A stretch of 64,000 nucleotides of DNA from Candidatus Wallbacteria bacterium (GTDB lineage: Bacteria; Muiribacteriota; UBA6191; JACPRK01), in assembly GCA_016190005.1 (NCBI GenBank), contig JACPRK010000105.1, positions 30,955 to 94,954 of the forward strand. The letters are read 5' to 3'. Below, one piece after another: positions 8,069-17,876 of the stretch. Numbering within the stretch: position 1 is the stretch's first letter; every line of letters starts with the position of its first letter. A program made the translations under genes and the position numbers. The notes beneath the pieces are model-generated. The model did not search any database. It was not told the origin of the DNA and was given only the letters and a program-made list of their open reading frames with translations.

Positions 8069-9609
8069 ACGATTCCGCGGAGCCGGATGCCCTCCAGCGC
8101 TTTCGTTTGCTGGTTGCCCAGCGGCTGGGTCTCTACTTCGACGACTACAAGACCGGGCAGCTGGCTAGCTTGCTCGAGCAGCGGTGCGCCGGCCTGGGCA
8201 ACCTCTCCACGCCCGAGTACCTGGCCCTCCTGGAGGACGGCGCCGAGTCTGCCCGCGAGCTGCGCTGTTTGGCCCCGAAGCTGACGGTGGCCGAGACCTA
8301 CTTCATGAGGAACTCGGCCAGCTTCGAGGCGCTGGTGTCTGAGGCCCTTCCTGCCCGGCTGGCTTCCGCTCCCGGCGGCGTGCGGATGCTGTCGGCGGGT
8401 TGCGCCTCTGGCGAAGAAGCCTACTCGATGGCCATCGCGGCGCTCGCGCTCGGGACCGACCCCGCGGCGGTGCGCATCCTTGGCGTCGACGTCAATCCGG
8501 CTGCCCTGGACCGGGCGCGGGCTGCCCGCTACTCCATTTGGTCCCTGCGCCAGACCCCCGATTCCCTGGCCGAGCGGTGGTTTCACCGCCGGGGCAAGGA
8601 GTTCGAGCTGGTCGAACCGGTCCGCCGGATGGTCGAGTTCCAGGAGGCGAATTTGCTGGACGGCGACGCGGCGTTCTGGAAACCCGCTGCCTTCGATGTC
8701 GTCTTTTGCCGAAACGTCCTGATGTACTTCACGCCCTCGGCAATGAAGGCGGTCGTCGACCGGATCGCCGAATCGCTCGCCCCGGGCGGATATCTGTTCC
8801 TGGGCGACGCCGAGACGCTCCGCGGCCTCTCGCACGCCTTCCAGCTCTGCCACGCGCGCGAGGCGTTCTTCTACAGGAAGAGGGCGAAGTCCTCCGGGCT
8901 TGCAGAAGTGCCTGCGGAGGCCCTGGCGCCGCCTGTGGCGCAACTCGACCCATCGCCGCGAGTCAACGGAGCGGCGGGGGCTCAGTTGCGTCCGCCGCCC
9001 GCTGGCCTGGACTCGAGCTGGATCGAGGCGATCCGTCAATCCTCCGACCGCATCGAGCAACTCTCGATCCGGCCGGCTGCTGCAGATCTTCCAGCCCAAT
9101 CGCCTCGCCAGGAGCTGGATGCCGCCGCGCGGCTGCTGGAGCAGGAACGCTACTCGGATGCGCTGGAGCTGCTGGGCGCGATGCCGCCCGAGCGCGGCGA
9201 CGATCCGGAGGCACTGCTCCTGCAGGGCGTGCTGCTGGTCCATCGCAACCGGCTCTCAGACGCCGAGGCCGTCTGCCGACGGCTACTGGCGCGGGACGAC
9301 CTCAATGCCGGGGCGCACTTCCTGATGGCACTTTGCAGGGAGGGAGCAGGCGACTTCGCGGCCGCCGCCGAGCACGATGAGGCCGCCATCTATCTCGACC
9401 CGGGCTTCGCCATGCCGCAGCTGCACCTGGGGCGGCTGGCCCGGCGCTCAGGGGAGCTCGACCGGGCACGCCGGTGTCTCGAGCAGGCGCTGGACCTGCT
9501 GGCGCGGGAGGACTCCTCCCGGATTCTGCTGTTCGGCGGAGGCTTCGGCCGCGATGCTCTGGCGCAAGTCTGTCGCGCGGAGCTTCGCGCGTGCGGAGAG
9601 GGCGCATGA
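8065..9609 (+). CDS. cheR: CheR-type methyltransferase with TPR tail (WspC-like)
   Basis: 514 residues. The N-terminal helical CheR domain (about 1-85) leads into the SAM-binding Rossmann fold with MLSAGCASGEEAYSMAI and DVVFCRNVLMYFTP, the CheR landmarks. About residues 350-514 are tetratricopeptide repeats (ALLLQGVLLVHRNRLSDAE and following). It transfers methyl groups from S-adenosylmethionine to glutamates on the receptor to set adaptation. Fusion to TPRs is typical of CheR proteins in non-flagellar systems such as WspC. The start is GTG, overlapping the cheW stop; the end overlaps the next ATG. Confidence 0.93.
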   Translation: MNDSAEPDALQRFRLLVAQRLGLYFDDYKTGQLASLLEQRCAGLGNLSTPEYLALLEDGAESARELRCLAPKLTVAETYFMRNSASFEALVSEALPARLASAPGGVRMLSAGCASGEEAYSMAIAALALGTDPAAVRILGVDVNPAALDRARAARYSIWSLRQTPDSLAERWFHRRGKEFELVEPVRRMVEFQEANLLDGDAAFWKPAAFDVVFCRNVLMYFTPSAMKAVVDRIAESLAPGGYLFLGDAETLRGLSHAFQLCHAREAFFYRKRAKSSGLAEVPAEALAPPVAQLDPSPRVNGAAGAQLRPPPAGLDSSWIEAIRQSSDRIEQLSIRPAAADLPAQSPRQELDAAARLLEQERYSDALELLGAMPPERGDDPEALLLQGVLLVHRNRLSDAEAVCRRLLARDDLNAGAHFLMALCREGAGDFAAAAEHDEAAIYLDPGFAMPQLHLGRLARRSGELDRARRCLEQALDLLAREDSSRILLFGGGFGRDALAQVCRAELRACGEGA

Positions 9610-10271
9610 ATTCATCGGAAGGCGGCTGGACGGGCCGGGCGGCCGAGCTTCGCAGGACGTTCGACGATTCGTTCGCGCGGCCCGCGAGCGCGGCCGGGGA
9701 GAGGCTCGAGGACTTTCTGGCGCTCGGGATCGCCCGTCAGGCCTACGCCGTCGGCCTCTCCGACGTCAGGGGGCTGATGCGCATCCGGCTCGACAACGGG
9801 CTCGCAGCCCCGAGCGTCGAGCCGCATTCACCGGCTAACGACCGCTACCTCCAGAGAAACGGCCACTCGCAGCCCGGCGAGTCCTCGGGGGCCGCAGCGG
9901 AGCTCAGAAGTGTTGTGCGAGTCCCCAGCTCCCGCCGAGAGCTCCTGGGGGTCTGCGGCCTTCGGGGCGCTCTGGTTCCCGTGTTCGATCTGGCCGCCCT
10001 ACTGGGGCTCGAAACCGACACCTCGTCCGCGAGCTGGTGCGTGCTGGCCGGTGCAAACCATCTCGTCGGCTTCGCCTTCGAGCGGCTCGAGGGGTACGTG
10101 CGGACGCAGGACGGTAGCGTCGTCCCTGCGCCCGCGGCCTCGCACTGCGTGACTCAGCTGCTCCGCCATGATGGCGGAACGCGGAGCTTGATTGCTCTGC
10201 GAACGCTCGTAAGTTCACTCGAACGGGCGGCCGCCGGCCGACCCGATGAAACTGGGGAGGCTTCCCGATGA
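9606..10271 (+). CDS. cheW: CheW-like coupling protein 2 (WspD-like position)
   Basis: 221 residues from ATG 9606, which overlaps the cheR stop (ATGA). After about 55 residues of helical leader comes a CheW fold: [39 protein letters not shown] (core [13 protein letters not shown]) and [16 protein letters not shown]. The first strand is interrupted by a polar insertion around residues 70-95. It should tether the kinase to the receptor encoded next. A second, more divergent CheW between cheR and the kinase matches the WspD slot. Confidence 0.82.
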   Translation: MNSSEGGWTGRAAELRRTFDDSFARPASAAGERLEDFLALGIARQAYAVGLSDVRGLMRIRLDNGLAAPSVEPHSPANDRYLQRNGHSQPGESSGAAAELRSVVRVPSSRRELLGVCGLRGALVPVFDLAALLGLETDTSSASWCVLAGANHLVGFAFERLEGYVRTQDGSVVPAPAASHCVTQLLRHDGGTRSLIALRTLVSSLERAAAGRPDETGEASR

Positions 10272-11752
10272 CCAGGTCATGGACCTTCGGACAGAAGATA
10301 GGTTTCGGTTTCGCGGCCATCCTGGCCCTCACGATCGTCATCTGCGTCGTCACCTACCAGGCGATGGGCGACGTGGTCGAGACGAAGGACCGGGTGATCG
10401 AGCGTATTGCCGGTTCGCTGGTGGACGTGGAGCGACTCAGCTCCGGCTTGAATCAGCAGATAGCGGCCATGCGAGGGTACGTACTCTCGAGAGAGGACGA
10501 GTACGCTTCCGAGCTCCGCGAGGCGCGGACCGCCATCTCTCAGGTGCTGGAGCGCCTGGCGCAGTCGCTCACCGTCGATTCGAACCAGCGGCTGCGCGGC
10601 CAGATCCAAAAGCTGGAGGTCGATTACGAAAGCGGCGTCGACGCTGTGTTCTCCGCCGCCCGCTCGGGCACCACGACCTCCGAGCTCGTCGCGTTGCGTC
10701 GCGACAAGGTCACTCCCGTGCGCAGGGAGATCGACTCCAAGATCACCGCGCTGACCACGGGGATCATGACCGCGGTGCAAAAGGAGAGAGAGGACTCGAC
10801 CCGGATGGCGGACCGGGCCAGCACCCTGGTGCTGGGACTGGCCGTGCTGTCGGCGCTGACGGCGCTGGCTCTGGCGGTGTTCCTCACGCGCGCCCTGGCG
10901 ACCCAGATCGGATCGGCCGTCCAGCATGTCCAGTCCTCGTCCGCCGAGCTTCAGACTGCGGCCAACCAACAGGCCACGGGCGCGCGTGAGCAGTCGACGG
11001 CGATGGCCGAGATCTCGACGACCATCAGCGAGCTGCTGGCGACAGGCCGTCAGATCGCCGAGAGCGCCCGCCGCGTGGCGCAGATTGCCGGCGAGACCTC
11101 CGGCGCCTCCAGGGATGGCGACCAGATCGTGGTCCGTGCCCGCGACTCCATCGAAGGGATCAAGCGCCAGGTCGACCTGATCACCACGCACATGCTGGAC
11201 CTGGGCGGCAAGTCGCAACAGATCGGCGGCATCCTCGACGTCATCAACGAGCTCTCCGAGCAGACGAACATCCTGGCCATCAACGCCAGCATCGAGGCCG
11301 CGGGCGCCGGAGAGGCGGGCAAGCGGTTCGCTGTCGTGGCCGACGAGATCCGCAAGCTGGCGGACCGGGTGGGAGGTTCCACCAAGGAGATCCGGCGGTT
11401 GATCGACGAAGTGCGGGCGGCAGTCAACACCACCGTGATGGCGACCGAGGGCGGGGCGAAGGCCGTGGATGCTGGGACTCGGCAGTTTGCGGACGTGACC
11501 ACGTCGTTCCGGCGGATCACCGACCTGGTCGTGACCACGACCGAGGCGGCCCGGGAGATCGAGTTGTCGACCAAGCAGCAAGCCTCGGCCGTCGAGCAGG
11601 TCAGCACGGGCGTCGGCAACGTGGCGCAGGCGACTGCCGAGATGGAGACGAGCGCGGCGCAGACGCTCCAGACCGCGACGCAGCTGACGCGGCTGTCGCA
11701 CGACCTGGCCCGCCTGGTGCGAGCCGATGCCGATCCGCACGGGAACTGGTAG
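10268..11752 (+). CDS. mcp: Methyl-accepting chemotaxis protein (WspA-like position)
   Basis: 494 residues. TM1 (about 10-32, [18 protein letters not shown]) and TM2 (about 182-205, [19 protein letters not shown]) flank a periplasmic four-helix-bundle-sized sensor region of about 150 residues. The cytoplasmic hairpin tip is [20 protein letters not shown], followed by [15 protein letters not shown] cannot recognise a clear HAMP domain after TM2. It detects a signal in the periplasm or membrane and controls CheA. The ATG overlaps the previous stop. Candidate methylation glutamates lie in the flanking helices but cannot be fixed by eye. Confidence 0.93.
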   Translation: MTRSWTFGQKIGFGFAAILALTIVICVVTYQAMGDVVETKDRVIERIAGSLVDVERLSSGLNQQIAAMRGYVLSREDEYASELREARTAISQVLERLAQSLTVDSNQRLRGQIQKLEVDYESGVDAVFSAARSGTTTSELVALRRDKVTPVRREIDSKITALTTGIMTAVQKEREDSTRMADRASTLVLGLAVLSALTALALAVFLTRALATQIGSAVQHVQSSSAELQTAANQQATGAREQSTAMAEISTTISELLATGRQIAESARRVAQIAGETSGASRDGDQIVVRARDSIEGIKRQVDLITTHMLDLGGKSQQIGGILDVINELSEQTNILAINASIEAAGAGEAGKRFAVVADEIRKLADRVGGSTKEIRRLIDEVRAAVNTTVMATEGGAKAVDAGTRQFADVTTSFRRITDLVVTTTEAAREIELSTKQQASAVEQVSTGVGNVAQATAEMETSAAQTLQTATQLTRLSHDLARLVRADADPHGNW

Positions 11753-11785
11753 AGGCGCCTGCGAACGCGAGGGAGCAGCCTGACG

Positions 11786-13888
11786 ATGGCCGGCGAGGAC
11801 CGCTACAAGTACTTCCGCATCGAGTGCCGCGAGCTCTTGGAGGCGTTGTCGAGCGGCGTGCTCGAGCTCGAGCGGGGCGAGGCCGAGGCCGCGGCGGTGG
11901 GGCGGCTCTTGCGGGTGGCGCACACGCTGAAGGGGGCCTGCAGAGTCGTCCGTCAGCCGCGACTTGCCGAGCTGGCGCACGAGCTGGAGGACTTGCTGGG
12001 GCCGCTGCGGGAGGGCGGCAAGGTGGCCGAGCGGGTCCGGATCGACCGGGCGCTCGCGCTGCTGGACGAGTTCGGAGCCGGAGTGAAGGCGCAGGACGCG
12101 CCAGCAGCCGTCGCAGTTGCCGAGGCGGTTTCGATGCGCCAGGAGCCGACCGTTGCGTCGCGGCAGCCCGTTGCGCAGGAAGAGGAGCCGATCGAGACGA
12201 TCCGGGTGGAGCTGGCGGAGCTCGACGGATTGCTCGAAGATGCCTACGAGGCGAGCGTCCAGACCTCGGCACTCAGGGTGGGGCTGCCGCAGCTGGAGAA
12301 GTCCCGCCGGCTGGTGGAATCGCTCAGGGAGCAGCTGGGCGGTCGCGGGGCGGCCGCGGCGGGCCGGCAGCGGGTGGAGCTGACGCTCTCCCGGGTGCGG
12401 GAGCTTGCTGCCCAAGCCTCCGAGCAGCTGGAGCGGGGGCTGGCCGCGATCCGTGCCGGAGTCGACCGGGTCGAGCGCGAGCTGGCGGACTTTCGGGGGC
12501 GGGCAAGCCACTTGCGGTTGGTGCCCGTCGCGGTGTTGTTCCACGGTCTGGAGCGGGCGGCGCGGGACGCCGCGCGGGCGCTGGGCCGGGAGGTCGAGGT
12601 GACGACGAGCGGCGGAGAGGTCCGGCTGGACGCCCACGTGCTCGCCGCGCTGCGGGAGGCGCTGCTGCACCTGGTGCGCAATGCCGTCGCGCACGGCGTG
12701 GAACCGCCGGCGGCGCGCGTGGCGGCGGGGAAGCCGGCCTGCGGACGGGTGAGGATATCCGTGTCCAGGGAGCGCGGAGAGGCGCGGGTCGTCTGCGCCG
12801 ACGACGGCCGGGGGCTGGACCAGGAAGCCATCTGGCGCGCGGCCACGGCGCGAGGGTTGGCCCCCGCGGGCGGTGAGAGTCGAACTCTCGACGAGATGAT
12901 TCGAGTCCTGATGCGCGGGGGCGTCAGTACGACCAGTGACGCCGATCACCTTTCGGGGAGGGGCATCGGACTGGCAGCGGCGCAGGAGAGCCTGGCCCGC
13001 CTGGGTGGCGACATCGAGGTCCGCTCGGTGTCTGGTCAGGGAGTGACGTTCGAGCTTCGCATGCCTATCACGATGTCGGCGCTGACCGCGCTGGACGTGA
13101 CGGCCGGCGGCGTAGAGATATCCATCCCGCTCGACGCAGTGCGTCAGGTCGTCCGCGTCGGCAAGGGGGAGCTCTTCGAGTCGGGCGACGGGCTGGGTCT
13201 GACGCACGAGGGTGGCGTCGTCACCTTCGTCCCTCTGGCCAGGCTCCTGGGCCGGGAAGCGCCAGGCCACCCGCGCGAGCGGACGTGGTCCGCGGTGCTG
13301 GTGGAACGGGCGGGCCGCCGCGTGGCGATGGGCGTCGACCGCGTCCAGGGAATCGAGAACGTGGTCGTGCGCTCCATCCCCGCCGCGGCTGAAACGTCGC
13401 CCGTGGTGGCGGGCGCCTCGCTCGACGCATCCGGAAATCCCAGGCTGCTGGTCGATCCGGCCGCGGCGGTCGAGCTGGCTACCTCCGGGATGGTCGTGAG
13501 CAACAGCCCGGGAAGCCGGGAGCCGCTTCCCGTGCTCGTCGTCGACGACTCCCTCACGACGCGCATGCTGGAGCAGAGCATCCTCGAAACTGCGGGGTAC
13601 CAGGTCCACCTGGCCACGTCGGGTGAGGAAGCGCTCCAGATGGCCGGCCAGACGCACTATTCTCTCTTCGTGGTCGACGTCGAGATGCCGGGAATGGACG
13701 GCTTCGAGTTCGTGGAGCGCACGCGCGCTCACCCCGACTTCCGCCAGGTCCCCGCCATCCTCGTCACTTCTCGCTCCAGCCTCCAGGACCTCGAGCGTGG
13801 AAGCCGCGTCGGCGCCAGCGCCTACATCGTGAAGAGCGATTTCGACCAGAACGTGTTGCTCCGCAAGATCCGGGAGCTGGTGAGCTGA
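11786..13888 (+). CDS. cheA: CheA histidine kinase with C-terminal receiver (WspE-like)
   Basis: 700 residues. Hpt domain with LLRVAHTLKGACRVVRQ; the phospho-accepting histidine is His46. Then come a dimerisation region, an ATPase domain with HLVRNAVAHGVEP (N box), CADDGRGLD (G1) and SGRGIGLAAAQESL (G2), a CheW-like P5 domain (about 445-565), and a receiver domain with VLVVDDSLTTRM and Asp631 in VVDVEMPGMDG. CheA-REC fusions are typical of Wsp, Frz and similar non-flagellar systems, where the attached receiver tunes or drains phosphate. It starts 33 bp after mcp. Confidence 0.95.
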   Translation: MAGEDRYKYFRIECRELLEALSSGVLELERGEAEAAAVGRLLRVAHTLKGACRVVRQPRLAELAHELEDLLGPLREGGKVAERVRIDRALALLDEFGAGVKAQDAPAAVAVAEAVSMRQEPTVASRQPVAQEEEPIETIRVELAELDGLLEDAYEASVQTSALRVGLPQLEKSRRLVESLREQLGGRGAAAAGRQRVELTLSRVRELAAQASEQLERGLAAIRAGVDRVERELADFRGRASHLRLVPVAVLFHGLERAARDAARALGREVEVTTSGGEVRLDAHVLAALREALLHLVRNAVAHGVEPPAARVAAGKPACGRVRISVSRERGEARVVCADDGRGLDQEAIWRAATARGLAPAGGESRTLDEMIRVLMRGGVSTTSDADHLSGRGIGLAAAQESLARLGGDIEVRSVSGQGVTFELRMPITMSALTALDVTAGGVEISIPLDAVRQVVRVGKGELFESGDGLGLTHEGGVVTFVPLARLLGREAPGHPRERTWSAVLVERAGRRVAMGVDRVQGIENVVVRSIPAAAETSPVVAGASLDASGNPRLLVDPAAAVELATSGMVVSNSPGSREPLPVLVVDDSLTTRMLEQSILETAGYQVHLATSGEEALQMAGQTHYSLFVVDVEMPGMDGFEFVERTRAHPDFRQVPAILVTSRSSLQDLERGSRVGASAYIVKSDFDQNVLLRKIRELVS

Positions 13889-13891
13889 GCC

Positions 13892-15007
13892 ATGACGAAG
13901 GTCCGCGTGCTGGTCGTCGAGGACTCGACCACTGTGCGCCGCCACATCGTCGACGCTCTCTCGAGCGATCCCGAGCTGGAAGTGGTCGGAGAGGCCGCCG
14001 ACGGCGCCACCGCCATCGAGCACTGCAAGCGGCTGCGCCCCGACGTCATCACTCTCGACATCGTCATGCCCGGCGTGGACGGTCTCTCGGCCGTCGAACA
14101 GATCATGGGCGACTGCCCGACCCCGATCCTGATCGTTTCGTCGTCGACCGAGCGCGGCGAGCTCTTCCGCACCTATGAGGCTTTGGCCGCCGGCGCCGTC
14201 GAGGTTCTCGAGAAGCCCGACGGCACGGAGCCGGAAGGCTGCTGGGAAGCCGAGCTCCGGGCCACCCTCAAGCTCGTAGCCAAGATCCGCGTCATCACCC
14301 ACCCGCGCATCCGGCTCGAACGCGCCGCTACCCGCGCGCGCCCGGTAGCCGCTCCCCCCTTGGCGCCCGGCCTCAGGGCCGTCGTCATGGGCGCCAGCAC
14401 CGGAGGACCCGCGGCCGTCCTCCAGATCCTGCGAGGGCTGCCCGCCGACTTCCCCCTGCCGATCCTCCTGGTCATACACATCGGCAAGCTCTTCGCCTCG
14501 TCGCTCGCGGAGTGGCTGGATGCTCTCTCTCCGCTTCCCGTCGCCTGCGCCCTCGATGGCGAACCGATGCCTCTGCCCGGCCGCGGGCGCGTTGTCATGG
14601 CCCCGCCGGGTTGTCACCTGGCCGTGCGCGACGGGAGGCTGCGACTCGAAGACGGGCCCGAACGCAACTACTGCAGGCCGTCCGTCGACGTCCTCTTCGA
14701 GTCGGCGGCGAGCGCCTTAGGTCCGAAGGCCGTCGGATGCCTCCTGACCGGAATGGGACGCGACGGAGCCCGCGGCCTCCTGGCCCTCAAACAGTCCGGC
14801 GCTCCCACCATCGCGCAGGACGAGACCAGCTCGGTCGTCTTCGGAATGCCCAAGGAGGCCATCGCACTCGACGCGGCAGTTCGGGTCCTCCCGGTCGATC
14901 GGATCGCGGCCGCCCTCCTGGAGCTCGCCCGCGGCGACCCCGCCACGGTCGAGGTCATGGCGGCCTCGGCGGGCAACGGCCGCCCATCCAGGGGAGGTCC
15001 GGCTTGA
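13892..15007 (+). CDS. cheB: CheB methylesterase response regulator (WspF-like)
   Basis: 371 residues, normal for CheB. The receiver domain (1-120) has Asp56 in TLDIVMPGVDG. The methylesterase domain has catalytic Ser169 in VVMGASTGGPAAV, the histidine in LLVIHIGK, and the aspartate in CLLTGMGRDGARGL. It removes methyl groups from receptor glutamates when phosphorylated, giving adaptation. The VIHIG element replaces the more usual VQHM. It starts 3 bp after cheA; its TGA overlaps the TTG start of the hybrid kinase. Confidence 0.95.
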   Translation: MTKVRVLVVEDSTTVRRHIVDALSSDPELEVVGEAADGATAIEHCKRLRPDVITLDIVMPGVDGLSAVEQIMGDCPTPILIVSSSTERGELFRTYEALAAGAVEVLEKPDGTEPEGCWEAELRATLKLVAKIRVITHPRIRLERAATRARPVAAPPLAPGLRAVVMGASTGGPAAVLQILRGLPADFPLPILLVIHIGKLFASSLAEWLDALSPLPVACALDGEPMPLPGRGRVVMAPPGCHLAVRDGRLRLEDGPERNYCRPSVDVLFESAASALGPKAVGCLLTGMGRDGARGLLALKQSGAPTIAQDETSSVVFGMPKEAIALDAAVRVLPVDRIAAALLELARGDPATVEVMAASAGNGRPSRGGPA

Positions 15008-17871
15008 AGACCTCCGTCCTGATAGTCGACGACAGCCTCACGGTCCGCATGGACCTGGCCGAGGTCTTCCAGCGAGCCGGGATGGACGCCACACTTTGCT
15101 CCTCGCTGAAGGAGGCGCGCGACGCGGTTGCGGCAGGTGCCTTCGACCTGATCGTGCTGGACGTGCTCCTCCCCGACGGCGACGGTCTGACCTTCCTTCA
15201 GGAGCTCAGAGCCGCAGAACCGACCCGCGCCCTGCCGGTCATGCTGCTCTCTACCGAGTCCGAGGTCGCGGCCCGCATCCGCGGCCTGGAGTCCGGCGCC
15301 GACGAGTACCTGGGAAAGCCGTACGAGCCCGCCCAAGTCATCTCCCGGGCCCGTCAGCTCGTGCGGCGCCGACCGTCCTGGCCCGAGGGGCTGCGGCCGC
15401 CGACCGTCCTGGTCATCGACGACAGCCAGTCGGTGCGCCAGGAGCTGCGCCTGGTGCTCGAGAGCGCCGGCTACCGAGTGCTCCTGGCCGCCAGTGGCGA
15501 GGAGGGGCTGCGCACCGCGGCCGACACGCGCCCCGACGCCCTCATTGTCGATAGCGAGCTCCCCGGCATCTCGGGCACAACCGTCATCCGCAACGTGCGG
15601 CTCGACGCGGGCCTGCGCACCACGCCCTGTCTTCTCCTCACAGGCAGCGCTGGCTCCGAGGCCGAGGCTGGCGCCCTCGAAGCCGGCGCCGACGACTTCG
15701 CCCGCAAGGGTGGAGACGTGGAATTGCTGCTCACACGGCTGCGCCGGCTGGTCCGCCCTGGCGGCAGCCAAGCGCTCTCAGGCCCAACACCCAGCCTCGA
15801 GAGCCCCAAGCGCATCCTGGCTGTCGACGACAGCCCCACCTTCCTCCATGAGCTTGCCTCCGAGCTGCAGCGCGAGGGCTACGAGATCGTCTCGGCCCGC
15901 TCTGGCGAGGAGGCCCTGGGGCTCCTGGCGGCACAGCCCGTGGACGCCATCCTGCTCGACCTGCGCATGCCAGGACTGGACGGCCACGAGGTCTGCCGGC
16001 GCGTCAAGTCGCAGGCGGCGCTTCGCGACGTGCCTCTTCTGATGCTCACTGCGGCCGAAGAGCGCGAAGCGATGATCGAAGGCATCGATGCCGGCGCCGA
16101 CGACTACATCAACAAGTCCGCCGACTTCGAGGTGCTCAAGGCCCGCCTGCGCGCGCAGCTCAGGCGCAAGCAGTTCGAGGACGAGACCCGGCGCATCCGC
16201 GAGGAGCTGGTCCAGAAGGCGCTGGAAGCCGCGGAAGCGCGCTCCGCCACCCGTCTGGCAGAGACGCGCGCGGCCTTCCTGGCAAACGTCGAGCAGAAGA
16301 ACGAGGACCTCGCGCGCTTGAACGCGCAGTACCTGCGCGCCAAGGAGCAGGCCGAGCGCGAGAGTCTCTTCAAGTCGCGCTTCCTGGCCAGCATGTCGCA
16401 CGAGTTGCGCACGCCGCTCAACGCCATCATCGGATTCTCAGAGCTGCTCATCGACGACGCCGTCGGCCCCCTCGACGAGGCCCAGCGGGACTACATGCAG
16501 AACGTACTCTCCAGCGGAAGGCACCTGCTGAACCTGATCAACGAGGTCCTGGACATCTCCAAGATCGAGGCCGGCAAGACGGAGCTACGCTGCGAGTGGG
16601 TGCCGATCGACGCCGTCGTCAACGCCGTCAAGGCCAGCGCGATGGCCCTCTCGCAGCGAAGGCGCATCACCGTCGAGTACACGCTCCCGGACCAGCAGGT
16701 CAGCATCTTCGCAGACCCCGTGCGGCTCAAGCAGGTTCTCTACAACCTCCTCTCCAACGGTATCAAGTTCACCCCTGACGGCGGCCGAGTGAGCCTGCAG
16801 GTCCGGGCCGAGCCCGAGCGCGTCTACATCTCGGTTGACGACACCGGAATCGGCATCCGCCCCGAGGACCTCTCCCGGTTGTTCCGCGAGTTCGAGCGGC
16901 TCGAGGATCGGCCGAGCGAGCCGACCGAGGGGACCGGCCAGGGGCGGGCGCGGACCAAGAAGCTGGTGGAGCTGCACGGCGGTTCGATCGCCGCCGAGAG
17001 CCAGCCCGGCAAGGGCAGCCGTTTCACCGTGATGCTGCCGGTGTTCCTGAGGCAGGAGGTCGACTGGACCCGGCAGCTCAAGCGGGACGGGCCCGGAGAG
17101 AAGCCACTGGTGCTGGTCGTCGAGGACGACCCGAAGGCCGCCGACCTGATCGCGGGCCACTTGCGATCCGCGGGCTTCGGCATCGAGTTCGCGGCACACG
17201 CCGAGGAGGCCGTGAAGCTGGCGATCGAGCTGACACCGATAGCCGTCACGCTCGACATCATGATGCCCGGCACCGATGGCTGGACCGTACTGCGGCGACT
17301 GAAATCGCAGCCCGAGACAGCGGCGATCCCGGTGGTCGTGATCAGCGTGCTCGACCAGCCGAGCCAGGGCTACCTCCTGGGCGCCACGGACTACCTGGTG
17401 AAGCCGATCACGCGGGAGCAGATCCTCCAGAGTTTCAATTCGCTCGGGCTGATCGGGAGCGAGTTCTGGCACGAGGCGACCGGGCTGCCGTCGGCCGCGG
17501 CCCTCCAGATGCACGTGCGTACGCGCATCCAGCAGGCCGAGCGTGAGCTGAAACGGTTCGCCGTCGTGGGCTTCGCGCTCGCCGTACCGTCGCGACCGGC
17601 GCCGATCCCCTGGGCACGGCTCTTGCGGCCGGCGCTGAGGCCCGGAGATCTGATGGCGGTGGCCGGCGAAGGGGCACTGGCGCTGGTCAGCTACGGATTG
17701 CGCGACGGCGACGTGCCGGTGCTGACCGAGCGGATGAGCGACCTCATCACCGCCTCGATGGAGACGCAGGTACGGTCCAGCGCCGCCGTCTGGTATCCGG
17801 ACGACGGGAGCCATCCGGAGGAGCTGCTGGAGAAGCTCTGTCAGAGGATTGGAACTGAAAGGAGCCGCTGA
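15004..17871 (+). CDS. Hybrid histidine kinase: REC-REC-REC-HisKA-HATPase-REC-degenerate GGDEF
   Basis: 955 residues from TTG 15004, overlapping the cheB stop; GGGGAGG lies six bases upstream. Three receivers come first (about 1-120, 130-245, 265-385; SVLIVDDSLTVRMDL, TVLVIDDSQSVRQEL, RILAVDDSPTFLHEL), then a coiled coil, HisKA with His466 in SMSHELRTPLNAIIGF, an HATPase domain with NLLSNGIKFTPDGG and DDTGIGI, and a fourth receiver near 700-815. The last 130 residues resemble GGDEF (TGLPSAAALQ, RPGDLMAVAGEGALALVS), with AGEGA (887-891) in place of GGDEF. The ATP-lid motif is GTGQGRARTK rather than GTGLGLALTK. It is the likely output or integrator of the chemosensory system. Confidence 0.92.
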   Translation: MKTSVLIVDDSLTVRMDLAEVFQRAGMDATLCSSLKEARDAVAAGAFDLIVLDVLLPDGDGLTFLQELRAAEPTRALPVMLLSTESEVAARIRGLESGADEYLGKPYEPAQVISRARQLVRRRPSWPEGLRPPTVLVIDDSQSVRQELRLVLESAGYRVLLAASGEEGLRTAADTRPDALIVDSELPGISGTTVIRNVRLDAGLRTTPCLLLTGSAGSEAEAGALEAGADDFARKGGDVELLLTRLRRLVRPGGSQALSGPTPSLESPKRILAVDDSPTFLHELASELQREGYEIVSARSGEEALGLLAAQPVDAILLDLRMPGLDGHEVCRRVKSQAALRDVPLLMLTAAEEREAMIEGIDAGADDYINKSADFEVLKARLRAQLRRKQFEDETRRIREELVQKALEAAEARSATRLAETRAAFLANVEQKNEDLARLNAQYLRAKEQAERESLFKSRFLASMSHELRTPLNAIIGFSELLIDDAVGPLDEAQRDYMQNVLSSGRHLLNLINEVLDISKIEAGKTELRCEWVPIDAVVNAVKASAMALSQRRRITVEYTLPDQQVSIFADPVRLKQVLYNLLSNGIKFTPDGGRVSLQVRAEPERVYISVDDTGIGIRPEDLSRLFREFERLEDRPSEPTEGTGQGRARTKKLVELHGGSIAAESQPGKGSRFTVMLPVFLRQEVDWTRQLKRDGPGEKPLVLVVEDDPKAADLIAGHLRSAGFGIEFAAHAEEAVKLAIELTPIAVTLDIMMPGTDGWTVLRRLKSQPETAAIPVVVISVLDQPSQGYLLGATDYLVKPITREQILQSFNSLGLIGSEFWHEATGLPSAAALQMHVRTRIQQAERELKRFAVVGFALAVPSRPAPIPWARLLRPALRPGDLMAVAGEGALALVSYGLRDGDVPVLTERMSDLITASMETQVRSSAAVWYPDDGSHPEELLEKLCQRIGTERSR

Positions 17872-17876
17872 GTACC

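Noticed and set aside
6667..9243. 858-residue open frame on the - strand
   Set aside because: Shadow of the EEP-like, cheW and cheR genes; it also runs through palindrome B. Long empty antisense frames are expected at this GC content.
10277..14617. 1446-residue open frame on the - strand across mcp, cheA and cheB
   Set aside because: It is the antisense shadow of three genes with clear domains; its translation is Arg/Gly/His-rich low-complexity sequence with no motif or ribosome site.
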